This document shows, in pieces, positions 42,697 to 54,009 of a stretch of DNA of 64,000 bases (positions are counted from its first letter, which is position 1; every line of letters begins with the position of its first letter). The DNA is from an uncultured Flavobacteriaceae bacterium (GTDB lineage Bacteria > Bacteroidota > Bacteroidia > Flavobacteriales > Flavobacteriaceae): positions 62,001 through 126,000 of the forward strand of contig CAKZOO010000051.1 of assembly GCA_937136455.1 (NCBI GenBank). Direction: 5' to 3'. The notes under the pieces were generated by a model that saw only the letters and a list, made by a program, of their open reading frames with translations, did no database searches and was not told the DNA's origin. The translations under genes and the position numbers were made by a program.

Positions 42697-43736
42697 GCAA
42701 CTACTTTTTCCAAGATTTGGATCGTTCTGGTTTGGGTGTCAAATGAAACTTGTGCGCCGATAGGAATAGTGAAATTTTCAGGGATGTGACCAAAAGACAT
42801 TCCGTAAAGAGAAGGGATTCCAAGGTCTTGAATTCGATCGACGATCACTTCTTTTAATTTGAAACCTCTGCTTACATCTTGTACCTCACATCCGATACAA
42901 ACTCCAAAAACAATACCAGCGGCCTTTTTAAAAGTTTTGCTGCTTCTGAGTTGTGTTAGCATCCGATCGATTCGATAAGGCTTTTCACCGACATCTTCTA
43001 TGAATACAACAGTATCAGTAAAATCAATTTCATAAGGAGTTCCCATCAAAGCACTTATCAAAGTGAGACTTCCGCCGACAGCTTTTCCCTGAGCAGTGCC
43101 AGGAACAATTGTATAGCGATCGTATTCGCTATTGTCTAATTGATCTTCGGGCTTGGATAAGGGGCTTTGTATCGTATGAGATGATTTTTTGCTTCTGAGT
43201 ATATCGTTGAGAGTGTTTCGGCTGTAAGAATTGTTTAAACTGCTTCCTACAGGTCCGTGAAAACCAATCAAACCTGTTTTTTTGTGAATAGCATTCAAGA
43301 GTGCTGTAATATCACTAAAACCTACTAGAGGTTTTGGATGAGCAGCAATGAGATCGTAATCGAGTTGATCGAGAATTCTTGTTGTTCCGTAGCCACCACG
43401 AGCACAAATAATCGCATCGATATTTGGATTGGCAAACGCTTTGTTAATTTCAGAAGCTCTGAACTCATCTTCGTTGCTGAAATAACCGTGGTGATTCATA
43501 ATAGATGAATCGTAGATTACTTCAAAGCCCATTTGAGTGATCCCTTCTATAGAAATCTCAAGCTTGTGCTCATCAATAGCAAAACCAGGAGCTATCAGTT
43601 TGATTTTTGCTCCTGGTTTAAGTTTATTTCCTAATCGTTTAGGGGGAGTTTCTTGAGTTATTAGTGAGGTTCTCGGTAAAAGTGTTGTGGAACTCAATCC
43701 CAATAAGCCTGTCAAAAAAACTCTTCGTTTATTCAT
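42693..43736 (-). CDS. LD-carboxypeptidase (S66 family) with a Tat-like signal
   Basis: 347 residues. The N-terminus 'NKRRVFLTGLLGLSSTTLL' resembles a twin-arginine signal. The S66 domain shows 'GGYGTTRILDQLD', 'GFSDITALL', 'FIEDVGEKPYRID' (candidate Glu) and 'FGHIPENFTIPIG' (candidate His). LD-carboxypeptidases trim D-Ala from tetrapeptide stems of recycled peptidoglycan or cleave MccF-like substrates. Export is unexpected for a recycling enzyme, which is usually cytosolic. It lies 6 bases after the regulatory-domain gene on the same strand. Confidence 0.9.
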   Translation of the reverse strand: MNKRRVFLTGLLGLSSTTLLPRTSLITQETPPKRLGNKLKPGAKIKLIAPGFAIDEHKLEISIEGITQMGFEVIYDSSIMNHHGYFSNEDEFRASEINKAFANPNIDAIICARGGYGTTRILDQLDYDLIAAHPKPLVGFSDITALLNAIHKKTGLIGFHGPVGSSLNNSYSRNTLNDILRSKKSSHTIQSPLSKPEDQLDNSEYDRYTIVPGTAQGKAVGGSLTLISALMGTPYEIDFTDTVVFIEDVGEKPYRIDRMLTQLRSSKTFKKAAGIVFGVCIGCEVQDVSRGFKLKEVIVDRIQDLGIPSLYGMSFGHIPENFTIPIGAQVSFDTQTRTIQILEKVVA

Positions 43737-43742
43737 ATGTTT

Positions 43743-45035
43743 TTAATCCTTATTTATTCGTCTTAATTGGCGTCTGATTTTTCTGATGGCATTCTGAATC
43801 GATTTATCTGGTTCTATAATATTATAAGCTCCCCAAAATTCAGGATCAGAAAATCCGTCTGCTTCTTCAGCTAAGATAATAGAACTTCTAACGCGATCTC
43901 TATATCTGATTCGTTGTTTTTCAGTGAGCTCTTCCCAATCAGTTATTGCCATCTCAGCTTGCATCGAATATAAGGAATTAAATAATCTCTTTTCCCATTC
44001 TACTTTTAAAGTCATTTGAATGTTGCTGTATCCGTAGTACCATTGATTGTTTTTTTCTCTGTAATCAACTTTGTACAATACTTCAGTTGGGTATACAAAG
44101 GCGTCTTTAGGTTTTTTCTTTACGAAGAGACGGGCTGCTCGTTCCTTATCAGTAATATGAAGAGCGAATATAGCATTGGTAAGTAATTTGTTTTCGATGT
44201 CAATATAAAGATTCCCGGTGTATAGCTGCTCTTTAGTACTTTCTTTTGGTTCAAAATGAACGATATAAATAATCTTGTCATTAATTCTGGTAGAGCCGTT
44301 AAAACTAAAATCGTATAAATTGATTAGCTCCTCTGAGAAAATAAAATCACTGTACTTCATAATGTCGATATACAGTGCGTTATAAGGACCTCCTTGAAAT
44401 TTCATCGCCAAGGTATCTTTTGGGCTGTAATCAGTGCTTTTTCTTGCTTTTACAATTGAAATAGCATCGTTTACATCACTGTTATAAGGACGTTTTAAAA
44501 CAGTTACTACTGCCTCAGCTAAAGCAATATTTTTTGTCCTTCTCTTGACTTGCTCTCGGTAGAAAGCTGTCATGAATTTAGACTGGTCAAAGTAATTAGA
44601 GCCCTTATTCGCCATGACATCCAATACTAATTGAGCAGGATTTCTTGGGGCAATAACATTGACCTCTTGTAAGAGCAATTCCGAAGTTTCCATTAAAATA
44701 GTACTGTCGTTAGCTAGAGATGCAATTGGAATGAGTGCAGTTTGATAACCGACGTATTGTACCATCAAATTTCTTTCTGTTAGCTCTTTTGGTACTTTAA
44801 TGAGATATTCCCCAGCATTATTACTGACCGAACTGGCATTTGTTCCTTCTATAGTAATGGTGGCAAATAACAAAGGTTGTTTTGATTTGCTATCTACAAT
44901 ACTCCCTCTGTATTCTACATAATCATCCTGATTTATGGATTCTTGTGCTTGAAGTAGTGGAGTAAATAGAAGTGCAAATACAATGAAAAAGCTCTTGGTC
45001 AATTTGGTAGAACGCTTTAAAAGAGTTGTTTTCAT
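43743..45035 (-). CDS. Exported protein with carboxypeptidase-like regulatory domain
   Basis: 430 residues with a signal peptide (about 1-30, 'FTPLLQAQ'). An N-terminal CarboxypepD_reg-like beta-sandwich (about 40-125, 'GSIVDSKSKQPLLFATITIEG') is followed by a beta-rich domain without recognised catalytic motifs ('YFDQSKFMTAFYREQVKRR') and an Arg-rich C-terminus. No TonB barrel. Probably periplasmic or outer-membrane-associated. It is cotranscribed with the LD-carboxypeptidase gene. The 5' leader contains an 8-bp hairpin (45056-45077, one G-U pair on the minus strand). Confidence 0.8.
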   Translation of the reverse strand: MKTTLLKRSTKLTKSFFIVFALLFTPLLQAQESINQDDYVEYRGSIVDSKSKQPLLFATITIEGTNASSVSNNAGEYLIKVPKELTERNLMVQYVGYQTALIPIASLANDSTILMETSELLLQEVNVIAPRNPAQLVLDVMANKGSNYFDQSKFMTAFYREQVKRRTKNIALAEAVVTVLKRPYNSDVNDAISIVKARKSTDYSPKDTLAMKFQGGPYNALYIDIMKYSDFIFSEELINLYDFSFNGSTRINDKIIYIVHFEPKESTKEQLYTGNLYIDIENKLLTNAIFALHITDKERAARLFVKKKPKDAFVYPTEVLYKVDYREKNNQWYYGYSNIQMTLKVEWEKRLFNSLYSMQAEMAITDWEELTEKQRIRYRDRVRSSIILAEEADGFSDPEFWGAYNIIEPDKSIQNAIRKIRRQLRRINKD

Positions 45036-45226
45036 GATGTAAAGATTTAGGTTAGGAACAACTCAAAGAAGTCGTTCTATTAAATTTACCTATAATACCA
45101 CAAATATTGTTCCAAGAAAATGTTAAAAAGGATGGTCAAAGTGTATTTTAGTTAAAAACCCCTTAAAAATTCAGAAAGATGCAACTATCTTCATGAAGTG
45201 TTTTATATTTATGTTTTAAAATTTCT

Positions 45227-46825
45227 ATGAATAAAGACCATCTTTTATATAGTGAGACAGGATATTTTTCCAAAATAATTCTTGACTATATCAGTGGAGA
45301 AAAAAATCTTCAATCATTTTATGGCAATCAACCAGACTTGGATGGTTTTAAGAACCAAATTGAGTTAAAAAGAAATTTTTCAAAATCTCATAGAAAGCAA
45401 TTAGTTGACTCATTGCTCAAGCAATATCAAGCTGTTGAGACAACGGACTTGGTCTTAAATCGAATCGAATTATTGTCTAATGAGAATACATTTACAATAA
45501 CAACGGGACATCAACTTAATTTATTTACAGGACCTCTTTATTTTTTATACAAGATCATTTCTGTTATTAACTTGTGTAAATCTCTCAAGGAAACCTATCC
45601 CGATTACGACTTTGTTCCAATTTATTGGATGGCTACTGAAGATCACGATTTTGAAGAAATTAACCATTTTTATTTGAAGGGTAAGGTCTTTAGATGGGAA
45701 GGACAGGAACATCAATCGGGGGCAGTAGGCTCTTTTAAAACGGAAGGTTTAAATACTGTATTGGAATTGCTTTCATCAGAATTGGGGTCTTCTGATGCAG
45801 CAAAAGAACTTGCGGATCTCTTCAGAAAAACTTACACAGAACACAACACCTTAGGTGAGGCAACTTTTTATTTAGCGAATGAATTGTTTAAGGAAGAAGG
45901 ACTGGTTGTATTAGAACCTAACATTGCCGATTTAAAAAAACTATTTATTCCTCAGATTAAAAGAGATCTCATAGATCAAATAGGTTTTAAAGAAGTAAGT
46001 GCAACCATTGAATTGCTTCAAAATAAATCGTATCCAATTCAAGTCAACCCAAGGGAACTCAATTTTTTCTATTTAAAAGACGGATTGAGAGAGCGATTAG
46101 TTGAAGAAAATGGAAACTATACTGTTTTAAATACACCAATTCAATTTTCAAAGGAAGAACTCTTAAAAGAAATTGATCAACATCCACATCGATTTTCTCC
46201 GAATGTTATTACTAGACCTCTTTATCAAGAAGTAATTCTTCCAAATCTAGCTTATATTGGTGGAGGAGGAGAACTAGCCTATTGGTTAGAGCTTCAATCG
46301 ATGTTCAAGGCTCAAGAAAGCGTTTTTCCAATTTTAATGCTACGAGATTCGGCACTTGTGATGAATCAAAAACAATTTGATAAAATTCAAAAGTTAGGTC
46401 TTTCAAAAGCTGACTTGTTTTTAGATAGAGGTGATTTAATCAATAGACATATTCGAAGAATTTCAAATATCGATATTGATTTAAGTCCTTTAAAAGAACA
46501 GTTAAAGGAGCAATTTGAAAAATTATATAAAATAGCAAATCAAACGGATGCTTCGTTTTTAGGAGCAGTAAAAGCTCAAGAAGTAAAGCAGTTAAAGGGA
46601 ATTGACAAACTGGAAAAACGATTGCTCAAAGCTCAGAAACGAAAACTCAGTGAAGAAGTTATTCGACTTGTCAATTTACAAGAAGAGCTTTTTCCTAGAG
46701 AGGGCTTACAAGAGCGAAATACTAATTTTTCTGAGTTTTATTTGGAGTATTCCTCATCATTTAAAGAAGGATTATTAAGTCATTTAAATCCTTTAAACAA
46801 GGAATTTACCATTTTAATATTTTAG
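45227..46825 (+). CDS. bshC: Bacillithiol biosynthesis cysteine-adding enzyme BshC
   Basis: 532 residues matching BshC in length and motifs: 'FTITTGHQLNLFTGPLYFLYK' (about 85-105), 'FVPIYWMATEDHDFEEINH' and 'YIGGGGELAYWLEL'; a long C-terminal coiled coil covers about 430-510. It adds cysteine to GlcN-malate, the last step of bacillithiol synthesis. bshA and bshB are not in the window. A near-match -7 box (TATATTTA, 45204-45211) lies 15 bases before the ATG. The PLP decarboxylase gene starts 2 bases after its stop. Confidence 0.96.
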   Translation: MNKDHLLYSETGYFSKIILDYISGEKNLQSFYGNQPDLDGFKNQIELKRNFSKSHRKQLVDSLLKQYQAVETTDLVLNRIELLSNENTFTITTGHQLNLFTGPLYFLYKIISVINLCKSLKETYPDYDFVPIYWMATEDHDFEEINHFYLKGKVFRWEGQEHQSGAVGSFKTEGLNTVLELLSSELGSSDAAKELADLFRKTYTEHNTLGEATFYLANELFKEEGLVVLEPNIADLKKLFIPQIKRDLIDQIGFKEVSATIELLQNKSYPIQVNPRELNFFYLKDGLRERLVEENGNYTVLNTPIQFSKEELLKEIDQHPHRFSPNVITRPLYQEVILPNLAYIGGGGELAYWLELQSMFKAQESVFPILMLRDSALVMNQKQFDKIQKLGLSKADLFLDRGDLINRHIRRISNIDIDLSPLKEQLKEQFEKLYKIANQTDASFLGAVKAQEVKQLKGIDKLEKRLLKAQKRKLSEEVIRLVNLQEELFPREGLQERNTNFSEFYLEYSSSFKEGLLSHLNPLNKEFTILIF

Positions 46826-46827
46826 TT

Positions 46828-48204
46828 ATGATGCACAATATTGATATCGATGTAGTTGAAATGACTATGGATATTATGAAATATGTCATTGGTCGAATCA
46901 CACGATCCAATCCAGACATGGGGTTAGCAATTTCGGAAGAGGAACTCAAAGAAAAAGTAGGGGAGACCATTACTGACAAAGGAATTGGAGGAATGAAGGC
47001 TTTTGAACTCTTTAGGGAGGTGTTAGTCAAACATACCGTGCCCATTGACAATCCAAAACATTTAGCCTTTGTTCCGGCAGCACCAACAAGAGCGGCAATT
47101 CTATTTGATTTAGTAACAGCAGCATCTTCTATTCACGGTTCCTATTGGATGGAAGGAGCAGGAGGAATATTTTGTGAAAATGAAGCTATGTCTTGGATTG
47201 TATCCTTAACTGGATTGCCAAAGGGTTCATTTGGGGTATTTACAAGTGGAGGTACAGCAGCAAATTTATCTGCAGTTGTTACCGCAAGAGAGCATTGGAG
47301 ATCAAAATCACAAGATCATCAATATAAAAGAGGAATTATTCTCTGTTCCTCTCAGGCTCATTCGTCGGTAAAAAGCATGGTTAAAATAATTGATGCTGAT
47401 ATCCTAACAATACCTACGCAAGAATCATTGACAAAAGAAGATTTAGATGCAGCATTCAGTCAATTGTCAGTTGCAGATCAAAGTCGTTTATTTGCAGTAG
47501 TAGTCAACGCAGGGACTACCAATGCAGGAGTCATCGATAGGATGGATGAAGTTGCAGAATTTTGTCGAGAAAATAACCTTTGGATGCATGTCGATGCAGC
47601 TTACGGAGGTGGTGCGTTGATGTCTGCAAAAGTTAGAGAGGAATTTAAAGGAATTGAATTTGCGGACAGTATTACTATTGATCCTCATAAATGGTTTTTT
47701 GCTCCTTATGACTGTGGTGCGATCATTTATAAAAATCCCGAATTAGCTAAAAAAGCACATACCCAAGAGGGGACTTATTTAGATATATTTAACCAAAAGG
47801 GAATGGAAGGTTTTAACCCTTCTGATTATCAAATTCAATTGACACGACGCGTTAGAGGTCTGCCACTGTGGTTTTCCTTAGCAATGCACGGAACGGATCG
47901 CTACAAGCAGGCAGTGGATGCTGCTCTAGATTTGGCTCAAGTTGCAGCTGAATTAATTCGCGATTACGATTACTTATCCTTAGTTAGACCTGTAAGTTTA
48001 TCAGTGGTACTTTTTAAGCGTGAAGGATGGACTGCTGAAGATTATCGAATGTGGACTTTAAAAAATCTTGCAGATAATTTTGCCTTGGTAACACCGACTA
48101 AATATCAAATTGATGGTCAAATGGAGACCATTGCACGATTTTGTTTTATCAATCCTGAAACTACAAAAGAAGATATCAAGGCTATTTTAGATTCCATGAA
48201 TTGA
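46828..48204 (+). CDS. PLP-dependent amino acid decarboxylase, group II
   Basis: 458 residues of the glutamate/aromatic amino acid decarboxylase family: 'GVFTSGGTAANLSAVV', 'WMHVDAAYGGGAL' and the PLP Lys in 'DPHKWFFAPYDCGA'. Substrate undefined (aromatic amino acid, glutamate, aspartate and others are possible). It starts 2 bases after bshC, so the two are probably translated from one mRNA. A second ATG three bases on ('MHNIDID') is equally plausible. Confidence 0.9.
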   Translation: MMHNIDIDVVEMTMDIMKYVIGRITRSNPDMGLAISEEELKEKVGETITDKGIGGMKAFELFREVLVKHTVPIDNPKHLAFVPAAPTRAAILFDLVTAASSIHGSYWMEGAGGIFCENEAMSWIVSLTGLPKGSFGVFTSGGTAANLSAVVTAREHWRSKSQDHQYKRGIILCSSQAHSSVKSMVKIIDADILTIPTQESLTKEDLDAAFSQLSVADQSRLFAVVVNAGTTNAGVIDRMDEVAEFCRENNLWMHVDAAYGGGALMSAKVREEFKGIEFADSITIDPHKWFFAPYDCGAIIYKNPELAKKAHTQEGTYLDIFNQKGMEGFNPSDYQIQLTRRVRGLPLWFSLAMHGTDRYKQAVDAALDLAQVAAELIRDYDYLSLVRPVSLSVVLFKREGWTAEDYRMWTLKNLADNFALVTPTKYQIDGQMETIARFCFINPETTKEDIKAILDSMN

Positions 48205-48305
48205 TTTTGGCAGAATTTTTGAATAGTAGCTATCGATATTGTTAGGTTTAATGACTATTCTTGAAAATAGCTTAAAAATGAACTTCTAATTAACGTTCAA
48301 ATTAT

Positions 48306-48313
48306 TATTTTTG
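48306..48313 (+). promoter_or_regulatory. guaA promoter, -7 box abutting the start codon
   Basis: TATTTTTG, a perfect TAnnTTTG, ends 3 bases before the guaA ATG at 48317. Transcription would then begin at or within a few bases of the ATG, giving a leaderless mRNA. No clear TTG -33 is present. Confidence 0.55.
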
Positions 48314-48316
48314 CGC

Positions 48317-49849
48317 ATGCATAATAACGTCCTTATTTTAGATTTTGGCTCACAGTATACTCAACTCATCGCTAGGAGAGTACGAGAGCTCAACATTTTT
48401 TGTGAGATTAAACCTTACAATAAACTTCCAGAGAATTTAGATATTTACAAAGCAGTCATCCTTTCTGGGTCTCCTTTTTCAGTGAGATCTGAGGATGCTC
48501 CACATCCTGATTTGTCACAAATACAAGGTAAAAAACCACTCCTTGCGGTATGCTATGGAGCACAGTATTTAGCTCATTTTGGAGGTGGAGAAGTAGCTCC
48601 TTCAAATACTAGAGAATACGGTAGGGCTAAATTATCTTATTTAGACCATACAGATCATTTTTTCGATGGTGTCAATGCTGGTTCTCAGGTTTGGATGAGT
48701 CATTCTGATACTATTAAGCATCTGCCTATTAATGCGAAATTGATCGGTAGTACAGATGATGTCAAGAACGCTGCTTATAAGATAGAAGGAGAGATAACTT
48801 ATGCGATTCAATTCCATCCTGAGGTATACCATTCTACAGATGGAGCAAAGATGCTCAAAAACTTCTTAGTAGATATCGCTGGTGTCAATCAAGATTGGAC
48901 TCCAGATTCATTTGTTCACGAGACCGTAGAAGAACTTAAAAAGACTGTTGGTTCTGATAAGGTAATTTTAGGATTATCTGGTGGGGTTGATTCTACTGTA
49001 GCAGCAGTATTACTTCACAAAGCCATTGGATCTCATTTACACTGTATATTTGTCAATAATGGTCTGCTTAGAAAAGATGAGTTTTCACAAGTATTGGATC
49101 AGTATAAACATATGGGTCTTAACGTAAAAGGTGTCGATGCATCAGATCGTTTTTTAGACGCATTGAAAGGAATCAGTGATCCAGAAACAAAACGCAAGAC
49201 TATTGGTAAAGTATTTATCGATGTTTTTGACGACGAATCCCATAAGGTTGAAGATGCTAAATGGTTAGGTCAAGGTACGATTTATCCAGATGTGATCGAA
49301 TCAGTATCTGCAACTGGAGGCCCTTCAGCTACGATCAAGAGTCACCACAACGTAGGTGGTCTTCCTGATTATATGAAATTAAAAGTAGTAGAACCACTTA
49401 AACTTCTTTTTAAAGACGAAGTAAGAAGAGTAGGTGCTGCCTTGGGTATCGATGCTAAATTATTAGGTAGACACCCTTTCCCAGGCCCAGGTCTTGGAAT
49501 TAGAATTTTAGGAGATATTACTCCTGAAAAAGTTCGTATTCTTCAAGAAGTTGACGCTGTGTTTGTCAATGGACTCAGAGAGTGGGGATTGTACGACAAG
49601 GTATGGCAGGCAGGAGCTATGTTACTTCCTGTAAATTCTGTTGGAGTAATGGGAGATGAACGTACCTATGAAAAATGTGTTGCCCTAAGAGCAGTTGAAA
49701 GTACCGATGGTATGACTGCTGATTGGGTGAATTTTCCTTATGAATTTTTGCAAAAGGTATCGAATGATATCATTAATAAGGTTCCAGGTGTTAATAGAGT
49801 GGTATACGATATTAGCTCAAAGCCGCCTGCAACCATAGAATGGGAATAA
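48317..49849 (+). CDS. guaA: GMP synthase (glutamine-hydrolysing)
   Basis: 510 residues from the ATG at 48317 ('[21 protein letters not shown]'); the ORF-track TTG at 48311 lies in the -7 box. The GATase class I domain has the nucleophile Cys in 'AVCYGAQ' (about 80) and 'FHPEVYHS'; the synthetase domain has the PP-loop '[11 protein letters not shown]' and the dimerisation domain ends in 'KPPATIEWE'. It aminates XMP to GMP. The TAA stop overlaps the next ATG (TAATG), linking it to the LysM protein gene. Confidence 0.98.
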   Translation: MHNNVLILDFGSQYTQLIARRVRELNIFCEIKPYNKLPENLDIYKAVILSGSPFSVRSEDAPHPDLSQIQGKKPLLAVCYGAQYLAHFGGGEVAPSNTREYGRAKLSYLDHTDHFFDGVNAGSQVWMSHSDTIKHLPINAKLIGSTDDVKNAAYKIEGEITYAIQFHPEVYHSTDGAKMLKNFLVDIAGVNQDWTPDSFVHETVEELKKTVGSDKVILGLSGGVDSTVAAVLLHKAIGSHLHCIFVNNGLLRKDEFSQVLDQYKHMGLNVKGVDASDRFLDALKGISDPETKRKTIGKVFIDVFDDESHKVEDAKWLGQGTIYPDVIESVSATGGPSATIKSHHNVGGLPDYMKLKVVEPLKLLFKDEVRRVGAALGIDAKLLGRHPFPGPGLGIRILGDITPEKVRILQEVDAVFVNGLREWGLYDKVWQAGAMLLPVNSVGVMGDERTYEKCVALRAVESTDGMTADWVNFPYEFLQKVSNDIINKVPGVNRVVYDISSKPPATIEWE

Positions 49850-51393
49850 TGATTTTAAAAAGGAATTTACTGACTGTATTATTCTTGTTTTCCTTGTTGG
49901 GTTATGCACAACAAACGGGAACTTATAAGATTAAACCGTCGGATAACCGATGGAGAATTCTCAAGGATTTTCAGATCAGTCAGGATTCTTTTTTAAAGTT
50001 AAATCCTCATCTTTCCCAAGATGAGAACTCCTTGCCAATTGGGGTTACAATTCAACTACCAATTGCCTTAGAAAATTCCCTAAATGTAGGAGATTCCATT
50101 TTCATCCGAAAAGATGTTCCAATTGATCAATTCATCATTCACAGAGTTAATCCTAAGGAAACTTTTTACGACTTAGTAAGAACCTATCAAACTCCACTAA
50201 GGGATCTCTTGGATTACAATCCAGGATTGTTGTTGACCGGTTTGCAAATTGGAATGAACCTTAAAGTTAGGGCTTATAAACAACAATCAATTTCGTACAA
50301 ACTTGGTTTTAGAGAGCCTCTTTTTGAGCCTTTTTACAGTGATTCAAAAGAATACACTATAGCCTATCCACTTCCTTTTAGAACAGATAAATCAGTTCTT
50401 TTAGATACGCTTTTAATGGAAAAAACCTTTGAGGCGAGAAGGGATATGAAGTTTAGTATTCACTTTTATCAAGGAGCATTGATGGCAATTGAACAATTGG
50501 CAAAACACGATATTCATATCACTCCCATACCGATCGACACTCAATTAGACAACGCTCATTTAGCACTTAGGTTGATGAATCTCGACAGTCTTAATTTTGA
50601 TGCGATTATCGGTCCTCTAAGCAGTAGAACTTATAAGGCAGCGACTTCTTATGCGATGCGAAACGATATTCCTATCGTTTATCCTTCTGCATCTGAAAAC
50701 AGTTATGATTATCCCAAAGCACATATGCCGATACCCTCTGATTCGATTTTTAGAAATAGGGTATTGAGATTAGCTTCATTGCGTTACAGCAATGAAAAAG
50801 TATTGATTGTAGCAGATTCTTTGAATATTGATGCAAAAGAAGCCATCGTCAACCAATTTCCAAATGCTGTTCCTTTAGAACTCATTAAAGAAGTTTCTGT
50901 CGATGTGGATACCTTGTCTTCTAGGTTAGATTCTATAATTCCGAACTGGGTTTTTGTAGAGACTCAAAATGTGAAATTAGCTTCTTCTATCAGTTCTATG
51001 TTGAATTCTTCTCTGAGAGATTCTGTAAAGATTAAAATGTTTACTACCAACTACAGTAGTGCTTTTGAAAATGACATTGTCGATCAACAACAGTTGACCA
51101 ACCTCAATTTTACCTATCCTAATTTCTATTCATTACTCAATAATGAGGAATTTTCCGTGGCTTTTGAAGAACGATTTGGTTATTATCCAGATCGATACGC
51201 TCTAAGAGGTTATGATCTAACCCTCTACACTGCTTTAGAAGTGCTCGATAATTCCTTAAGTCATATCAAGCGAAAACTGCCTTACCTTACCCATCGTCTA
51301 GGGTTTGTGCAAGACAGTTTACAAAGAGGTTATTTCAATAGAAGTTCCTATATTCTTCGTTACGAAGCTATGGACATTAAACTTTTTGATTAA
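49849..51393 (+). CDS. Exported LysM protein with periplasmic-binding-protein fold
   Basis: 514 residues from the ATG at 49849, which overlaps the guaA stop by one base. A signal peptide (about 1-20, 'LLGYAQ') is followed by two or three LysM-like repeats ('WRILKDFQISQDSFLKLNPHL', 'FIIHRVNPKETFYDLVRTYQ', up to about 145) and a type 1 periplasmic-binding fold (about 190-510, 'DAIIGPLSSRTYKAA'). There are no transporter partners nearby, so a peptidoglycan-bound sensor or LpoA-like activator is possible. The stop interlocks with the convergent TIM-barrel gene. Confidence 0.85.
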   Translation: MILKRNLLTVLFLFSLLGYAQQTGTYKIKPSDNRWRILKDFQISQDSFLKLNPHLSQDENSLPIGVTIQLPIALENSLNVGDSIFIRKDVPIDQFIIHRVNPKETFYDLVRTYQTPLRDLLDYNPGLLLTGLQIGMNLKVRAYKQQSISYKLGFREPLFEPFYSDSKEYTIAYPLPFRTDKSVLLDTLLMEKTFEARRDMKFSIHFYQGALMAIEQLAKHDIHITPIPIDTQLDNAHLALRLMNLDSLNFDAIIGPLSSRTYKAATSYAMRNDIPIVYPSASENSYDYPKAHMPIPSDSIFRNRVLRLASLRYSNEKVLIVADSLNIDAKEAIVNQFPNAVPLELIKEVSVDVDTLSSRLDSIIPNWVFVETQNVKLASSISSMLNSSLRDSVKIKMFTTNYSSAFENDIVDQQQLTNLNFTYPNFYSLLNNEEFSVAFEERFGYYPDRYALRGYDLTLYTALEVLDNSLSHIKRKLPYLTHRLGFVQDSLQRGYFNRSSYILRYEAMDIKLFD

Positions 51394-52250
51394 ACATCAC
51401 AGACTTTAAAAGCTTTCTTTAAAGAGTCAATCTTATCCTCGTATTTGCAGATGAACTCCTGAGCAACGACTCCAGTATATCCCGTTTCAAGGATCGCTTT
51501 CATAATTGCGGGATAGTAGAGTTCCTGAGTTTCATCAATCTCGTTTCTTCCTGGTACTCCTGCAGTGTGGTAGTGTCCAAAGTACTGGTGATGGTCTCTG
51601 ATGGATCTAATGATATCTCCTTCTTGAATTTGCATATGATAGATGTCGAAGAGTAATTTGAAGTTTTCAGAACCCAATCCTTTGCAAAGAGCAATACCCC
51701 AGGCCGAGTTATCACACATATAGTCTTTGTGGTCTTTTTGATTAAATAATTCCATCTGAATAACGACACCGTGCTTTTCAGCAAGTGGCATGATTTGTTT
51801 TAATCCCATAATACAATTAGCTAGTCCATCTGTATCACTCATTCCTCTTCGATTTCCACTAAAACAGATGAGGTTTTTAAATCCGTTTTCTGCCACTTTA
51901 GGAATCATTTCACTATAGCGTTTAATGAGTTCAGGATGATACTGAGGATCGTTCCAGCCCTCTGTTAAACTAATTTCTGCTCCGTTACACATCGAACAAT
52001 TAATGTTGTATTTATGGAGTAAGGGCCAGTCTTTTGGCCCGAGGAGGTCAATATTTTTAATGCCGAGCTGACTCAGAATTTGAAGTAAGTCTTCAAGAGG
52101 AATATCGTTAAAACACCATTCACAAACAGAGTGGTTAATGTTATTTTTGAGTTCAAATTTTTTATCTTCTGTTTTGATAAAGTCTTTTGGGTAGGCAGTT
52201 AGTCCAATGGTAGACACAGCTGCAGTTCCAATGAAATCTCTTCTTTTCAT
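51390..52250 (-). CDS. Hydroxypyruvate isomerase-like TIM-barrel protein, Tat-type signal
   Basis: 286 residues. The N-terminus 'MKRRDFIGTAAVSTIG' is a typical twin-arginine signal. The rest is an AP endonuclease family 2/xylose isomerase-like barrel with 'NLICFSGNRRG' and 'VVIQMELFNQKDH', and candidate metal residues in 'FDIYHMQ' and 'GHYHTAGVPGRNEID', as in Hyi/OtnI hydroxypyruvate isomerases. In the periplasm it probably acts on a sugar or sugar acid. Substrate unknown. The gene stands alone between convergent LysM and divergent pyrG. Confidence 0.85.
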   Translation of the reverse strand: MKRRDFIGTAAVSTIGLTAYPKDFIKTEDKKFELKNNINHSVCEWCFNDIPLEDLLQILSQLGIKNIDLLGPKDWPLLHKYNINCSMCNGAEISLTEGWNDPQYHPELIKRYSEMIPKVAENGFKNLICFSGNRRGMSDTDGLANCIMGLKQIMPLAEKHGVVIQMELFNQKDHKDYMCDNSAWGIALCKGLGSENFKLLFDIYHMQIQEGDIIRSIRDHHQYFGHYHTAGVPGRNEIDETQELYYPAIMKAILETGYTGVVAQEFICKYEDKIDSLKKAFKVCDV

Positions 52251-52280
52251 GTATTAGGGGTTTATTTTAAATAAATATAG

Positions 52281-53975
<1,695 letters not shown>

Positions 53976-54009
53976 GATTTAATTGTAATTCACTCAGTGA
54001 ATATATGTT

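Noticed and set aside
53988-54002. Palindrome attcact-c-agtgaat as a terminator of pyrG
   Set aside because: No T tract and an AT-rich short stem; recorded only as a possible binding site in the yidC entry.
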